Notes: generated by a model from the sequence alone, not told the origin. Shown: positions 17,214 through 27,271, numbered from the stretch's first letter. The stretch is DNA of 64,000 nucleotides from Epithemia pelagica (GCA_946965045.2 OX337229.1:3844001-3908000); one strand, 5' to 3'. Numbers and translations are program-made.

Positions 17214-17293
17214 ATTGAGAGACAAATCGATCAACCTGTCATTTTTTTCTGTGTTGGATACATCATCTCAAACAAACCACCCATCCTCTCATT

Positions 17294-18487
17294 TTGATGG
17301 TTGCGCTCCTTCCTCTAACCTCGAAACCGCGACAGATGATCCTGGTCCTAGTCTTGAGCACTTGGAACCATCTCATTCCTGTACAACAAGGACTTGTTAG
17401 GGGTGCAACCACGAGACGAGTTTCATCCTTCTCCTGTTTTCATCGTTGCTTCTCGTCGTCATCTTTGTCTTCGTTGTCTTCTCCGGTATTGAGGTGGAGG
17501 CGCCTATCACATCCACATATTAGAATCAGTAGAGGCTTACCAGCTCACATGGAAGAGTCTCCAAACAAAACCCTTTCCCCTGATTCTCGGAAGGTCAGTG
17601 CTCTCGCCAGTCCACTACAACGCGACGAGTTAGACGCCCAAATCCGGGGTTTCTTTCGAAACATTCTGCCCGTGGAACGATTGGGCCATGTTTGCCATTC
17701 CCACCAAGAATTCAGTGAGCGACTCCGACAGGCCCAACAACAAAACAACGATGTTGATGTACAGCCAGCGAACACAGGCGCTTCACCACAAATCACTAAT
17801 AAAGTTTTTACCCTGGTGGTTGTGACAGAAGCCGCTGATCAAGGACGCCAACAGCGCATTTTGCTGGGACACAAGCAACGAGGATTTGGAACTGGCCTGT
17901 TTAATGGCTTTGGTGGAAAATTGGAAGCAAATGAATCTCTTTTGGAGGGGGCACAACGTGAATTACTCGAAGAAACAGGCATTGATGTGCCGTTGGAGGA
18001 TCTTATCTCTGTCGGAACACTGCATTTCACCTTTGACGATGCTGTCGACTACGAAATGGAGGTTCATGTGTTTCGATTGCTTGTTTCCACCAACAAGAAC
18101 AGCCAGAAGACGACCTTCGAGAACGAAACGACCTACAAAAGATCAAGTCAGTCTCGTGCAGCGTCAGTGGTTTCATTGAGACATGATATCGTAGCCCCTT
18201 CCGCCAACGACGAGGGAAATTGCGATGACGTTGAAATCATTCCTCAATGGATTGAGGATTGGAGGGACATTCCACTTCATGATATGTTTGCAGATGACTC
18301 CGTTTGGTTGACACGCCTCTTGTTTTGGATGCAACAACAATCGGATGAAAGACAACTCTTGTCTCGGGCTGGATTCGTACTCAACGGGTGGTTTCATTTT
18401 TGTGCCGGAGGCGCCGAAATGAATACGTTGAAGCAATATTTTATTGACGTGCAAACAGCAGAAGTCCAGGGGAAAACACAATCATAG
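17294..18487 (+). CDS. NUDT1: MTH1-like Nudix hydrolase (oxidised purine NTP diphosphatase)
   Basis: Single exon, 397 residues, about twice the length of MTH1. The Nudix box G-x5-E-x7-REL-x-EE-x-GI is intact at 208-230, preceded by LLGHKQRGFGTGLFNGFGG, which is characteristic of MTH1. The substrate-recognition end is also present: IPQWIEDWRDIPLHDMFADDSVW matches the MTH1 Trp and Asp-Asp region. Between these, about 45 residues rich in Ser/Asn (from STNKNSQK to NDEGNCD) are an insertion. The first ~90 residues include RRVSSFSCFHRCFSSSSLSS, which looks like a mitochondrial presequence; Met15 is an alternative start. The enzyme removes 8-oxo-dGTP and similar nucleotides. A 69 bp copy of its exon lies at 15218. 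Confidence 0.85.
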   Translation: MMVALLPLTSKPRQMILVLVLSTWNHLIPVQQGLVRGATTRRVSSFSCFHRCFSSSSLSSLSSPVLRWRRLSHPHIRISRGLPAHMEESPNKTLSPDSRKVSALASPLQRDELDAQIRGFFRNILPVERLGHVCHSHQEFSERLRQAQQQNNDVDVQPANTGASPQITNKVFTLVVVTEAADQGRQQRILLGHKQRGFGTGLFNGFGGKLEANESLLEGAQRELLEETGIDVPLEDLISVGTLHFTFDDAVDYEMEVHVFRLLVSTNKNSQKTTFENETTYKRSSQSRAASVVSLRHDIVAPSANDEGNCDDVEIIPQWIEDWRDIPLHDMFADDSVWLTRLLFWMQQQSDERQLLSRAGFVLNGWFHFCAGGAEMNTLKQYFIDVQTAEVQGKTQS

Positions 18488-18964
18488 GACACATTGCCAC
18501 ACCGCAAAAACTAATTCAACAAAGTGTCTACCTAGCATTTAGCATAAAAGGAAGAACTGAAAGAACAGGAAACACGAGCACACGTGGCCTTGTGATCTTA
18601 ACACAAACAAAACAAATTAGACTGAAGCGCAGCAGTCTCGCAAGCTTCACTCGCTCTCCGGGTATCTCTCATCATCCCATAACTTTGATGGCATAAATCG
18701 ATACTGGCTTGTTGTGTCCGACGCCACATTGACCCTCGTGACTGTAGTTTCAAATTACTTGAACTACAAGGTCCAACAAAGATCGTCTACAAAGAACTTA
18801 TTCCATTGGGCATGAGTTCAGGTAAATCATTTGTACCTCGAAAACTCCCACAGATCCATCAAACTTGACCACTCGCCCTGATGGTCTAGTCATCAATTTA
18901 GCCCAGGGACTAGACATCCAAGGAATGCTCTTGATGACAGTACCATCGGAAGAAAATCAGCATT
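18488..18964. other. intergenic between convergent genes
   Basis: About 480 bp between the Nudix stop and the cis-prenyltransferase stop. I see no coding frame of note, no clear repeat and no RNA gene. Confidence 0.4.
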
Positions 18965-19966
18965 CTAGCTTCTGTAATGTCCATTGACGGTACCCACTAT
19001 CTCGTTTCGCGCTCCGAATCGCCGTTTCCGGCTAGCGTACCAGTCCAATGCTTCTTGCAGAGCAGCGCGGTCAAAGTCAGGCCATAGAGTTGGAGTAAAG
19101 TACAATTCGGAGTAAGCAGTGTTCCACAACAGAAAATTGGACAAACGGCATTCGCCACTGGTCCGAATGACCAAATCTGGATCTGGGACACCATTAGTAC
19201 AGAGAAGCTGCGAGAAATCATCCTCGGATAGCTCATTGATGGAATCCGCACTGCCTTCTACGGCAGCTGCTCGGGCAAGCTTTTTGGCGGCCTCCAGGAT
19301 ATCCTTACGGCCTCCATAGTTGATTGCTAGACAAAGTGTATGCGACTGACTTGATTCATCGTCACACAATCTATCTGTTTCATGTTCGAGTTTGTCGAGT
19401 GCTTTTACGAGAGACGGAGGTATTCGACTGTCGCTTAAATCACCAAGTATTTGAACCCGGATATTGTCTCCTCGCTTCAAGAGCCGATCGTAAACGGTTT
19501 CCGCTGACCGTTCCATGACTGTAAATATATCAGCAATCTCTTTTTCAGATCGTTTCCAGTTTTCGGTGGAGAATCCATACATTGTACAGTACTTCACGCC
19601 CTTCTCTCTTAGACAAGGAAGCACCATATCGACTAGTCGATCGGCTCCAGCCGAATGGCCAGCGATTACTGGAAGTCCACGTTGTCGAGCCCATCGACTG
19701 TTTCCATCGCACACAAAGGCAACATGGTTAGGTACTGGTTCAGAAGAGGGTTTGACGAATTCAGTTTTATGATCATCCCTGTTCATGTCACGAGAGGCAG
19801 CCACTGGAATGTGCTTATCCGTTCTTCTTCGTTGGTTGCTGTTTGCACCATTGTGACCATTGTGATTGATGAGGCATAAGGTTGGTCCAATATGAAGAGA
19901 GAGCACGAGAATGAAAGAAGAAGGCAGCCGCTTCATTGTGTCTACGGTTGAGATAGAATAATCCAT
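18965..19966 (-). CDS. cis-prenyltransferase (undecaprenyl / dehydrodolichyl diphosphate synthase)
   Basis: Single exon, 333 residues from the first Met; Met12 is an alternative that would place the hydrophobic stretch SFILVLSLHIGPTLC at the very N-terminus as a signal peptide. The catalytic domain starts near 80 with VPNHVAFVCDGNSRWA (catalytic Asp87; Ser in place of the more usual Arg in DGNRRW). GHSAGADRLVDM, MYGFSTENWKRSE, INYGGRKDILEAAKKLA and VIRTSGECRLSNFLLW follow. The substrate-binding tail YSELYFTPTLWPDFDRAAL completes the set. It condenses isopentenyl diphosphate in cis to make C50-C100 polyprenols. The N-terminal extension suggests the plastid or ER. It is divergent from the NYN nuclease gene across 263 bp. 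Confidence 0.9.
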   Translation of the reverse strand: MDYSISTVDTMKRLPSSFILVLSLHIGPTLCLINHNGHNGANSNQRRRTDKHIPVAASRDMNRDDHKTEFVKPSSEPVPNHVAFVCDGNSRWARQRGLPVIAGHSAGADRLVDMVLPCLREKGVKYCTMYGFSTENWKRSEKEIADIFTVMERSAETVYDRLLKRGDNIRVQILGDLSDSRIPPSLVKALDKLEHETDRLCDDESSQSHTLCLAINYGGRKDILEAAKKLARAAAVEGSADSINELSEDDFSQLLCTNGVPDPDLVIRTSGECRLSNFLLWNTAYSELYFTPTLWPDFDRAALQEALDWYASRKRRFGARNEIVGTVNGHYRS

Positions 19967-20229
19967 CTACAATCCGTAGAAAAGTGTGCGGCCATTGGCT
20001 GTGGGCGTCCAATAGGAGTCGGAGGCACACATTATATCTGCGACTGATAATGCCTGTTTCTTTTGCTGGACACGTCATAGATGAAGGTTGTTCAGCAACG
20101 GCCAATCATGACATTGTGATACGATGAATGGATGGCGAAGCTGACGATGCACTTCTAGGGTCCATACAATCTCACCATGTTTCATTCACACAACTGGATT
20201 CTTTTAAGTAACGAAGCATAGGTTAAATC

Positions 20230-21576
20230 ATGGTTTCGGGTAATCCGAAATCTCGAAAGCTGAGGCTGCTGCAATTCGTGTTTATCCTCCTTTCGGCGTC
20301 CAGAACGGCACAATCTTTCCTAAACCACTTCCCAGGCCCCGTCACATGCAAGGATCACTTTAATCGAAGTTTCAAGCTCACTGACCTTTCATGGATTCGC
20401 CCACCGTATCACGGAAATTCGATGATACATTGGGGGTCTTTCGTCGGCTTTCTCAATACTCGTATAAGGTCCTCTCCTGTGGTTCTCTGGATGGGAAAGG
20501 GTGATGGAAAAAAGAAGAGGAAAAAGAAAGCCGATGACGGATCATCGCAGTCAGCCTCCGGCACTAGTGCTTCGTCCACTCCTGCACCAATGCGTGTGAC
20601 CAGCGACAGCAACGTTCCTGTCCGTCATCAACTGATGTGGGCGAAAATGAACAAGGAATATCGACAACGACAGTCGAATCCTGGTTTTCGCCAAAAGAGA
20701 GTCGTCCGCACAAGCTACAGGAGAGCATGGGACGAAGAAGAAATTGAAGAAAAGGCACAAGAAAGAAAGAGAAAAGGACAAGATCCAGATTGGGATGTCA
20801 TATTGAATAGGACGGCTGTCAGCCCGCTTGTGATTGTCGACGGCTACAACATTATTCATCATTGGGCACGATTGAAAAAGCACATGGCGAAGGGTGATCT
20901 TGCCAAAGCCCGTCAATTGCTGATTGACGACCTCGAGAATATGGCATCATTGAAGGGGTGGCGAGTTGAGGTTGTCTTTGATGGTACTAGACGTTCTACC
21001 GTAGGTCCACTTGGATACGGACCAGGCGAAGGAAGTAGCAAACCAAGTCAAGCTGACAGACATGCCAAAGATTCATTGTCCAAGCATGGAGTCCGGATCG
21101 TGTTTTCGGGTGTGGGGGAAGAAGCAGATTCGTACATCGAAGCACGTTGTGCACAGGCCAAGGCCGTGACTGAAGGCGAGTTGACGGGGTCCTTCATAGT
21201 AGCGACGGATGATACCATGATCAAAATGGCAGCCCAGAATGCGGGAGCGTGGTGCATGAGCGCTGGTCGCTTCGTGAATGAACTCAAAGCGGTCAAGAAT
21301 GCGGTCGGGTACCGAGTGGAAGCTGCCATGGCCAAGGTAAATGGACATGCAATAAGACCAGAAAAGCTGCGCAACACAGCTCCTGTACCGTTTGGTCGAA
21401 ACTCAGTACTTATTGAGGACAAGAGAAATCGGACGACAACCAAACAACTCCGAAAACGAGAGGAGGAAGAACTGCTGTTGCTAAGTTCCGATCTGAACGT
21501 GACTGTCGAAGAAAACGAAGACGGTGTTCCGTGGTGGGCTCAGATACCTCGCAATACCAACCCATATCGCGACTAG
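20230..21576 (+). CDS. plastid YacP/Rae1-like NYN-domain endoribonuclease
   Basis: Single exon, 448 residues. Residues 10-29 are a signal peptide ending AQS, followed by Phe30, the diatom plastid-import signature. A long basic linker (90-190, with KKKRKKK) precedes the NYN domain. Its acidic catalytic positions are visible: LVIVDGYNIIH (Asp204), VEVVFDGTRR, FSGVGEEADSYIE and SFIVATDDTMIK. Bacterial YacP (Rae1) is a ribosome-associated mRNA endonuclease, and plastid homologues are known in algae and plants. The conserved RFVNELK block closes the domain, and the C-terminal ~60 residues are charged. It likely acts on plastid mRNA or rRNA; the substrate is inference. Confidence 0.85.
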   Translation: MVSGNPKSRKLRLLQFVFILLSASRTAQSFLNHFPGPVTCKDHFNRSFKLTDLSWIRPPYHGNSMIHWGSFVGFLNTRIRSSPVVLWMGKGDGKKKRKKKADDGSSQSASGTSASSTPAPMRVTSDSNVPVRHQLMWAKMNKEYRQRQSNPGFRQKRVVRTSYRRAWDEEEIEEKAQERKRKGQDPDWDVILNRTAVSPLVIVDGYNIIHHWARLKKHMAKGDLAKARQLLIDDLENMASLKGWRVEVVFDGTRRSTVGPLGYGPGEGSSKPSQADRHAKDSLSKHGVRIVFSGVGEEADSYIEARCAQAKAVTEGELTGSFIVATDDTMIKMAAQNAGAWCMSAGRFVNELKAVKNAVGYRVEAAMAKVNGHAIRPEKLRNTAPVPFGRNSVLIEDKRNRTTTKQLRKREEEELLLLSSDLNVTVEENEDGVPWWAQIPRNTNPYRD

Positions 21577-21990
21577 ATGATATCCAATGACCACTTGCTT
21601 TCCTGCAGCCAATGGAAATGAGGTTTGCAGAGATTTGAGGTACAAGATGGCCGGAATGGCTCCGACGGGTTGGGAACGCAAGAACTGACAGTTTGAACTA
21701 TGTATTCCGAGTTAAAGAAAGCTGTATTGCTTACTGACACTGACTGGGGAGCAACGAATTCTCCGGGAGATTATCTACACTCCTACACCTACTACGGGGG
21801 AACAGATCAGAACATAGCAAGAGGTACTCCTAGCTCACCTTCGAGAGACAGCGACTCTTAAGCGTACCAAGCGCGCTCTATCTTTTAAAGGGTGACGATG
21901 ACGGCAGATGACGGCGCTCTGTCTTCCTATAGAGTTGTAAGTTGAAATAATATATTAGAAGGACAGTAGAATCAAGGTGAGAAGTAAATA
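21577..21990. other. intergenic
   Basis: 414 bp between two same-strand genes. It holds the 3' end of the NYN gene and the promoter of the FRA10AC1 gene. I see no repeat or RNA gene. Confidence 0.4.
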
Positions 21991-22740
21991 ATGTCGTCCT
22001 CGAGAGGATCGGGTGGTCAATCGAAGAAGCGGAAGATATCAAACACAGTTACAAGCTATGATTATGATGAATTGAAGAAGAACTATACGTTTCTTCCAGA
22101 AGAAAACCGGCGCCCTCAATCATGGCAAGACCGAATGGTTCTTCAATATCATAGCCATCTTTTCAAAGATTATGTTTTGGCTGACACAACGAGGGTTGCA
22201 TCGCACCGACAAATAGGCCTTCGTTGGAGAACGGAAAAGGAAGTACGATGTGGCCGTGGTTCTTCTTCGTGCGGCAATCTGCAGTGTCCGTCTCAAGCTC
22301 AAGGAACTCCTGTCCCCGACGCCAAAGAGGAGGATGAGTCGCCACCGGTGTTGTATATGAACTCTGAAGAACCTTCTAACGAAGCGCTTGAAATTAAGCT
22401 GCTTTCAACATTACGTTTCGGGTCACTACTCACAGAGTATGAAGTGCCTTTTACGTACAAAGAGCGCAACGAAAAGAAGACCGAACTTGTGAAGCTTTCC
22501 CTTTGTGTTCGATGTGCTCCTCTCTTGTTCGTCTCCAAAGGTGACAAGACGCCATCGTTGTCAGCACGAAGGAAGCGTAGATTTATCGAGGACGATTCGA
22601 AAGGGAGTGCAGTTGTTCTAGATCCCTCGATTAAGAAAGAGGGGAAATTGGACAAAAATCGCAAACTAGATCTAGACAATGCGAGTTCAGACGAGCTGGA
22701 GTCAAGGAGTCACCACCGTTCACATGCAAATGAGTATTAA
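21991..22740 (+). CDS. FRA10AC1: FRA10AC1 family protein (spliceosome-associated)
   Basis: Single exon, 249 residues, shorter than the human protein but with the whole core. Residues 20-75 carry YDELKKNYTFLPEE and WQDRMVLQYHSHLFKDYVLAD, then GLRWRTEKEVRCGRGSSSCGN. This gives the first cysteine pair (CGNLQC). The second half has EVPFTYKERNEKKTELVKLSLCVRC, supplying a CxxC pair, so a zinc site of four cysteines is likely. The protein starts with a basic nuclear-type stretch KKRKISN and ends in a charged disordered tail. The human protein is nuclear and associates with spliceosomes. About 20 residues of QAQGTPVPDAKEEDE-type sequence interrupt the two halves. Its stop codon is only 11 bp from the convergent ALB3 stop. 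Confidence 0.85.
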   Translation: MSSSRGSGGQSKKRKISNTVTSYDYDELKKNYTFLPEENRRPQSWQDRMVLQYHSHLFKDYVLADTTRVASHRQIGLRWRTEKEVRCGRGSSSCGNLQCPSQAQGTPVPDAKEEDESPPVLYMNSEEPSNEALEIKLLSTLRFGSLLTEYEVPFTYKERNEKKTELVKLSLCVRCAPLLFVSKGDKTPSLSARRKRRFIEDDSKGSAVVLDPSIKKEGKLDKNRKLDLDNASSDELESRSHHRSHANEY

Positions 22741-22751
22741 GATAGATCGCT

Positions 22752-24252
22752 TTATTGAGAAGATTGGGCAGTCACCGTTGCAGATTCTGCCTTATCTACT
22801 GCTGTCACCTCCCCTTCGTCAGCAGGATCGATACCGTTCGCATCAACGCCATTTGAAGTTGCACTTGCAGCGACCCATTCTTTCATTGCGGGAGGAATCT
22901 CGCTCAATCCGGATGATTCCACCCTTTGCCATGCTTCAGTTGTTTCACGGAATGGTTGTCGTTCAACGTACACGTGGAATTTGGACTCGTTTACGAGATC
23001 TTCAAATGATGGTCCGACAGACAAACCTGCTTCAGTTGCTTTTCGACGTTCTTCTGGTGACATGTCTTTGAAATCCTTCTTTTCGCTCATTTGGTCCCAA
23101 TATTCTGGCAATTCAATTTCTGGTGGATTCGCAGCAAAGTATGTCTTCACTGCGAGAGACTGTGTCAATGTGAAAAGGTTACTTGACAACCAATAGATAG
23201 TCAGGCCAGCTGGTACTTGTAATGAGAAGAAACCAATCATGAGAGGAAGTACCTTAAGGACAGTTTGTGTTGTTTCCTGTTGTTTCTTCTCTTCATCCGT
23301 AGCTTCCTGATCAACAGGAGGTTGCAGCACGCTCATGGTAAAGGACTGGAGCACAACCAACAACACGGGCATGGTGAGAAATGCTAGGGTTGTTTCCCAT
23401 CCTAGTTGCGGCGTCGGCATGTTGTCAATCGATGTCCAGCCCTGGAGAAGCCAATCCAATCCACGATAGGTCGGTGGCGACACAGGCCCCTCCAGTGAGG
23501 GAATAAAGAGAAAGGGTTCCTCCAGTGCTCCATCCAAAGCAAGCAAGCGGATCCCTCGGTACAAACCAAGGAAAATAGGGATTTGTGCCAACGAAAGTAA
23601 ACAACCCGACAAGGGGTTTTGATTCGCATCTTCATACAATTTTCCTACCGCGCGGTTCTGAGCCTCTTCATTACCCTTATACCTGGCCTTGATCTCTGTC
23701 ACATAAGGCTTGAGTGCCTTCATGTATTCTGAGCTTTTAGACTGTTGGATTGACAAAGGAAGGAGTAGGGCACGGGTAGCTGACGGATGGGGAAAAGGCA
23801 TAAAATCGTAAGCTTCCACAGCCAAAATCTGAGAAAAGTGTGCATCTCTACTTACAGCAAGTAAAGAGAGCGATTGATACGCCCCATGTCTGATCAAAGC
23901 CGACATTTCGTAGGGGCTGGTCAATAAGTGAATGCACCCCATTCAAACAACCTTTGAAAAAGTTGATATAAGCACCCCAAGGACCTGTCGGCGGCTGAGG
24001 CACGTTGGCGGCGGCATCTGCTAGAAGAGTTGACATGTATGCGATCGCCGAGGAATCAAGCAACAAATCCTTTGTCGGTTCCACAAGATGGTCTGGTGGG
24101 ACGACATGAAGTTTGCTTTGCGAAGGCCCCCCATGCCGTTGTGTGTCCCTCGCCAAGTGAGGAAGTGATCCTGATGGAGCGAATGCGCCTGATGGAATCA
24201 AAAGCGCTGAAGCCACACCAATGCATGCAGCTATTCGGTTGAGTGGAATCAT
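22752..24252 (-). CDS. ALB3: thylakoid membrane insertase ALB3 (YidC/Oxa1 family)
   Basis: Exons 24252-23856 and 23779-22752, intron 76 bp (cttgct|gtaagt ... ccgtcag|ctaccc), 474 residues. The leader MIPLNRIAACIGVASALLIPSGAFAPS is a textbook bipartite plastid signal with Phe at the cleavage site. The junction restores WGVSIALFTCSTRALLLPLSIQQSKSSEYMKALKP, the first conserved YidC segment, and then KLYEDANQNPLSGCLLSLAQIPIFLGLYR. TMs are predictable around WGVSIALFT, LAQIPIFLGLY, LAFLTMPVLLVVLQSF, VLPLMIGFFSLQVPAGL and TIYWLSSNLFTL. The C-terminal tail is long and polar. ALB3 integrates light-harvesting and photosystem proteins with the chloroplast SRP system. Confidence 0.93.
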
Positions 24253-24613
24253 GGCGACGGTCGATTATGTGGCTGGTGCAATGGTGATGTCTGATGAAGA
24301 ATCAACGAAGCAACGGCAACGCTTGAAAGATCGCTCTCTTGTCAAAGAAGCTCCGAAGAAAGCGTACGCGTTAATGCGACTAAAAGCTCCACTTGTAACT
24401 TCCCCATCAGTCGCCGGCCCCTCTCTACGGTCGTCCGCGCGCAGTACTACCACAATTCTACTCTCACTCTCGTAGTATCCGAACAAAATACAACGGTGAG
24501 TAAAACTACGTAGCTCCTGGTACATTCCTACTATACTTTAGACCTCATAGTAGGTTGGCCAATACCTTTGCTACCTATCTTTCTTTTCCTATGTGGTCCA
24601 ACCTCCAACACGT
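24253..24613. other. intergenic upstream of ALB3
   Basis: About 360 bp between the ALB3 start and the transposase remnant. It holds the presumed ALB3 promoter. A short plus-strand frame at 24221-24475 has no features and overlaps the ALB3 signal-peptide region. Confidence 0.35.
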
Positions 24614-25156
24614 CTAAGTACTCCTAGAGGAATATGGCTGGCACTTGCAGATTGCCGTGCCTTTTTTCACCCACGAGTTCACCGTGGTGTGAGAAACCTT
24701 CAACGCGAGGGAGAGATTTTGCCTTGTGGTCCGTGCCATCAACGGAAGGGCTTTTACTCTCGATCTAATCGTGGAAGGTGAAAACTTAGGCCTTCGACCA
24801 CGCGCGCTCAACTTCCTCGAAAATTCAGGCGAGTGAATTCTGCCTGTGGCACGTGTGACGCGCGCGCCTTTCCAAACCCTACTTATGGTCGACCTGCCAA
24901 GATCCATCTCTCGAGCAACAAAAGCAATGGAACCATGGCCAAAGGTGCCTTGATTGACCATGGAATTGAGCATCGAAACAATACGAACCTTGTCTGTTTC
25001 GCGCAGAGCCTTGTACTTTGATGCCCTGGGGGGCCGCCCTGAAGAGGACGTGTTCATAGGCGCCATAGAAGTCTCAACCGGTGGGCACTGAAAAGCAAAG
25101 CTCGAAATGGCGCCTTTTGAACGGTCATATCTCATCCCCTTGCAAGAATCGAACAT
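24614..25156 (-). pseudogene. truncated Tc1/mariner-type transposase, DNA-binding part only
   Basis: A 180-codon frame whose middle matches the N-terminal DNA-binding half of heterokont mariner-like transposases. ALRETDKVRIVSMLNSMV, then GSIAFVAREMDLGRSTISRVWK (first helix-turn-helix), then LSARGRRPKFSP (linker with GRRP AT-hook). A second helix-turn-helix, RTTRQNLSLALKVSHTTVNSWVKKG, follows. Sequence similarity stops at that point and a stop follows 14 codons later; the DDE/D catalytic domain is absent. The first ~35 residues do not resemble the family. It is therefore a broken copy or, less likely, a domesticated DNA-binding protein. I see no terminal inverted repeats nearby. Confidence 0.75.
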
Positions 25157-25383
25157 ATAAGTAATACACCAATATAGAGCTAATGAGTAGAGCTTTCTAG
25201 GGAAAAAAATTTTAGGAAAAAAGGACGTTTGCTCGTTGAGATATCGTTTTTTTTCTATAATCGTGCACTATTTTCTTTCAGGAGGGAGTAGCAAGCAATA
25301 GCTAGCCGTTCATACTTCAAGCCTCCTCTGCCTACTCTCATATTCGCTCTCTCGTGTTTTAGATTCAGTATGTTCATCATACC

Positions 25384-27063
25384 ATGCCGATTACTCCTCG
25401 TTTCTCCCTTTCTCAGAGCGGAACTCACGTTCATGTGGACATTCGTGTCCCACACGTGAGAGTGTCGACTGATTCCATCCAGGTCGCTCTATCTTCCTCA
25501 TCTGGAGACTTCAAACCGCCCATTCTTGGAATTGGAGAGCAGGAAAGGGAGAACGAGAACGATTGTTTGATTACGACGACCCTACACTTCAGTTCACCTC
25601 CATACATACTTGTTCTCAATTTCAATCCCTATGAATTTCATGAAATGGCAACCGAATCCTGTGCGTCTTACGAACCAACCATTGAAAATGGCACCGTTCG
25701 ACTATCGTTGCGGAAGAAGGAAGCTGGATTGCTTTGGGAGAATCTTGATCTCGTTGGGAGAATGGCACAACCAAAGACCATTAGTCGCCAAAGTGCACAT
25801 ACAGGACAATCATTGACCAGCAACTGGCTCAAAGAGGTATCCACTAGGAACAATCCTTCGGACGAAGAATCTTCTGCAGGCAAAAATGTATCATCTCTCC
25901 CAACGTCTGGATCGTATGGATTCATGAGAATGTTTAATGGGATATTTGCAGATTTGAACAAAGACGGGTTGGCCAGAGAGATGCTTGAATTACAATGGGA
26001 TGGTGAGAGTGATGATGGGATGCCTTGCGAAGAAGCCAGTTTGTTTGCTCGACGGCGTCAGGAACGATGGCGTTTGGAACAAGAGAGGTTTGATCCAGAT
26101 CGATGGCGACAAGACATAAACATTTATGACGATTATGTATATCAATGTGCGTTGGCAATGAGACCACACTGGAAGATGAATCCTGATCCATCTACTGACG
26201 ATGACATATCTCATAAACTGGCGGATTTGGAATTGGACGAGAAAAAATCGGAACCATTCAAAACAGGTGTTACTCAACCGAGATATTTTTCGGAGGAAGA
26301 GCAATTAAAGTTAATGGGTATTCCATATCCCATGCTTCCGACAGAAATGACAATGCACCACATGGATGCTCTCCTTTTGGGTTTGTGGGATATTCTATTT
26401 GCCTACGTGTATGATCACCTCACGACAGATGGAGAACCGACGGTGGAATCATCTTGGACTATTAGCACGCTAAGTACGTCCCTGAGCTGTTTGGAAGAAT
26501 ATTCTGATGCTGTCATGATGCAAGCGGAGAGAAACGAACCAATCGCTGCCATCTCCCTCGGAGTCGTGTCTTCCTTTCGACGTTCATTGATTTATCCCTA
26601 TATTCGCAATTTGCGCTTTGCCGAATACTGCGGAAAACAAGTTGCAGAAATCCTTGAGCATGGGCCACGCTGTATCATTCGCTGTCTTTTGCAAACTCGA
26701 AAAATATTGGAGGAAAGTGAGTTGTATTATCTTGGCAACAAACTGTTTTTAGATCCTTACTTGGCATGGCTACAGCATGACATAAACCAGATTACTGACG
26801 CCATACAGAAATTCCGCCCAGTTCTTTTATCCTGTATCGGGAAAATCAAACGTTTGAGCGATCTGGGTCTAGCAAAGGATGAATCAGATGACGATAGCGA
26901 TGGTGAAAGCAGCGAATCTTTCGAAGAGTCGAGTCAGGACGAAGATGAGTCGAGTACATCTTCATCACAACCTTCGACAGGTCGACCAACCGTATCCGAC
27001 GCTCTACTGGATCACAACCTTGGAAAATCCTGTCTTTCGTCAATTGCGAAACCTATTGAATGA
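25384..27063 (+). CDS. SHQ1: SHQ1 H/ACA snoRNP assembly chaperone
   Basis: Single exon, 559 residues. The N-terminal CS domain starts at once (ITPRFSLSQSGTHVHVDIRVPHVRVS) with strand blocks to about residue 125. The SHQ1-specific helical domain follows after a Ser-rich linker: GSYGFMRMFNGIFADL (about 178-193), ARRRQERWRLEQERFDPDRW, FSEEEQLKLMGIPYP and MDALLLGLWDILFAYVYDHLTTDGE. SSWTISTLSTSLSCLEEY and an LLQTRKILEESELYYLGNKLF block complete it. The last 60 residues are acidic/Ser-rich. SHQ1 holds dyskerin/Cbf5 as an RNA mimic before H/ACA RNP assembly, so it supports rRNA pseudouridylation. Its start context (gtatgttcatcataccATG) is the first Met of the conserved block. Confidence 0.9.
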   Translation: MPITPRFSLSQSGTHVHVDIRVPHVRVSTDSIQVALSSSSGDFKPPILGIGEQERENENDCLITTTLHFSSPPYILVLNFNPYEFHEMATESCASYEPTIENGTVRLSLRKKEAGLLWENLDLVGRMAQPKTISRQSAHTGQSLTSNWLKEVSTRNNPSDEESSAGKNVSSLPTSGSYGFMRMFNGIFADLNKDGLAREMLELQWDGESDDGMPCEEASLFARRRQERWRLEQERFDPDRWRQDINIYDDYVYQCALAMRPHWKMNPDPSTDDDISHKLADLELDEKKSEPFKTGVTQPRYFSEEEQLKLMGIPYPMLPTEMTMHHMDALLLGLWDILFAYVYDHLTTDGEPTVESSWTISTLSTSLSCLEEYSDAVMMQAERNEPIAAISLGVVSSFRRSLIYPYIRNLRFAEYCGKQVAEILEHGPRCIIRCLLQTRKILEESELYYLGNKLFLDPYLAWLQHDINQITDAIQKFRPVLLSCIGKIKRLSDLGLAKDESDDDSDGESSESFEESSQDEDESSTSSSQPSTGRPTVSDALLDHNLGKSCLSSIAKPIE

Positions 27064-27271
27064 TGAATAGTGGCACTGTTCCTGAAGTTATCACGCAACA
27101 AGTCACGAGCACAACTGTGTTTTATGCTCAGTATGCGTTCATGGGTGCACATTGGTGGCATGTATTCTGTTATCTACTCGATACGAACGGATCAGTTGTT
27201 TTGAAATGTCCGAAGATGGATTCGCGCCCATCATTCGAGCAGCAAGAGGTTGTTCCGTTTCTAACCGTGGA

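Noticed and set aside
24221-24475. 84-codon plus-strand ORF over the ALB3 start
   Set aside because: No family resemblance and overlaps the signal peptide of a confident gene.
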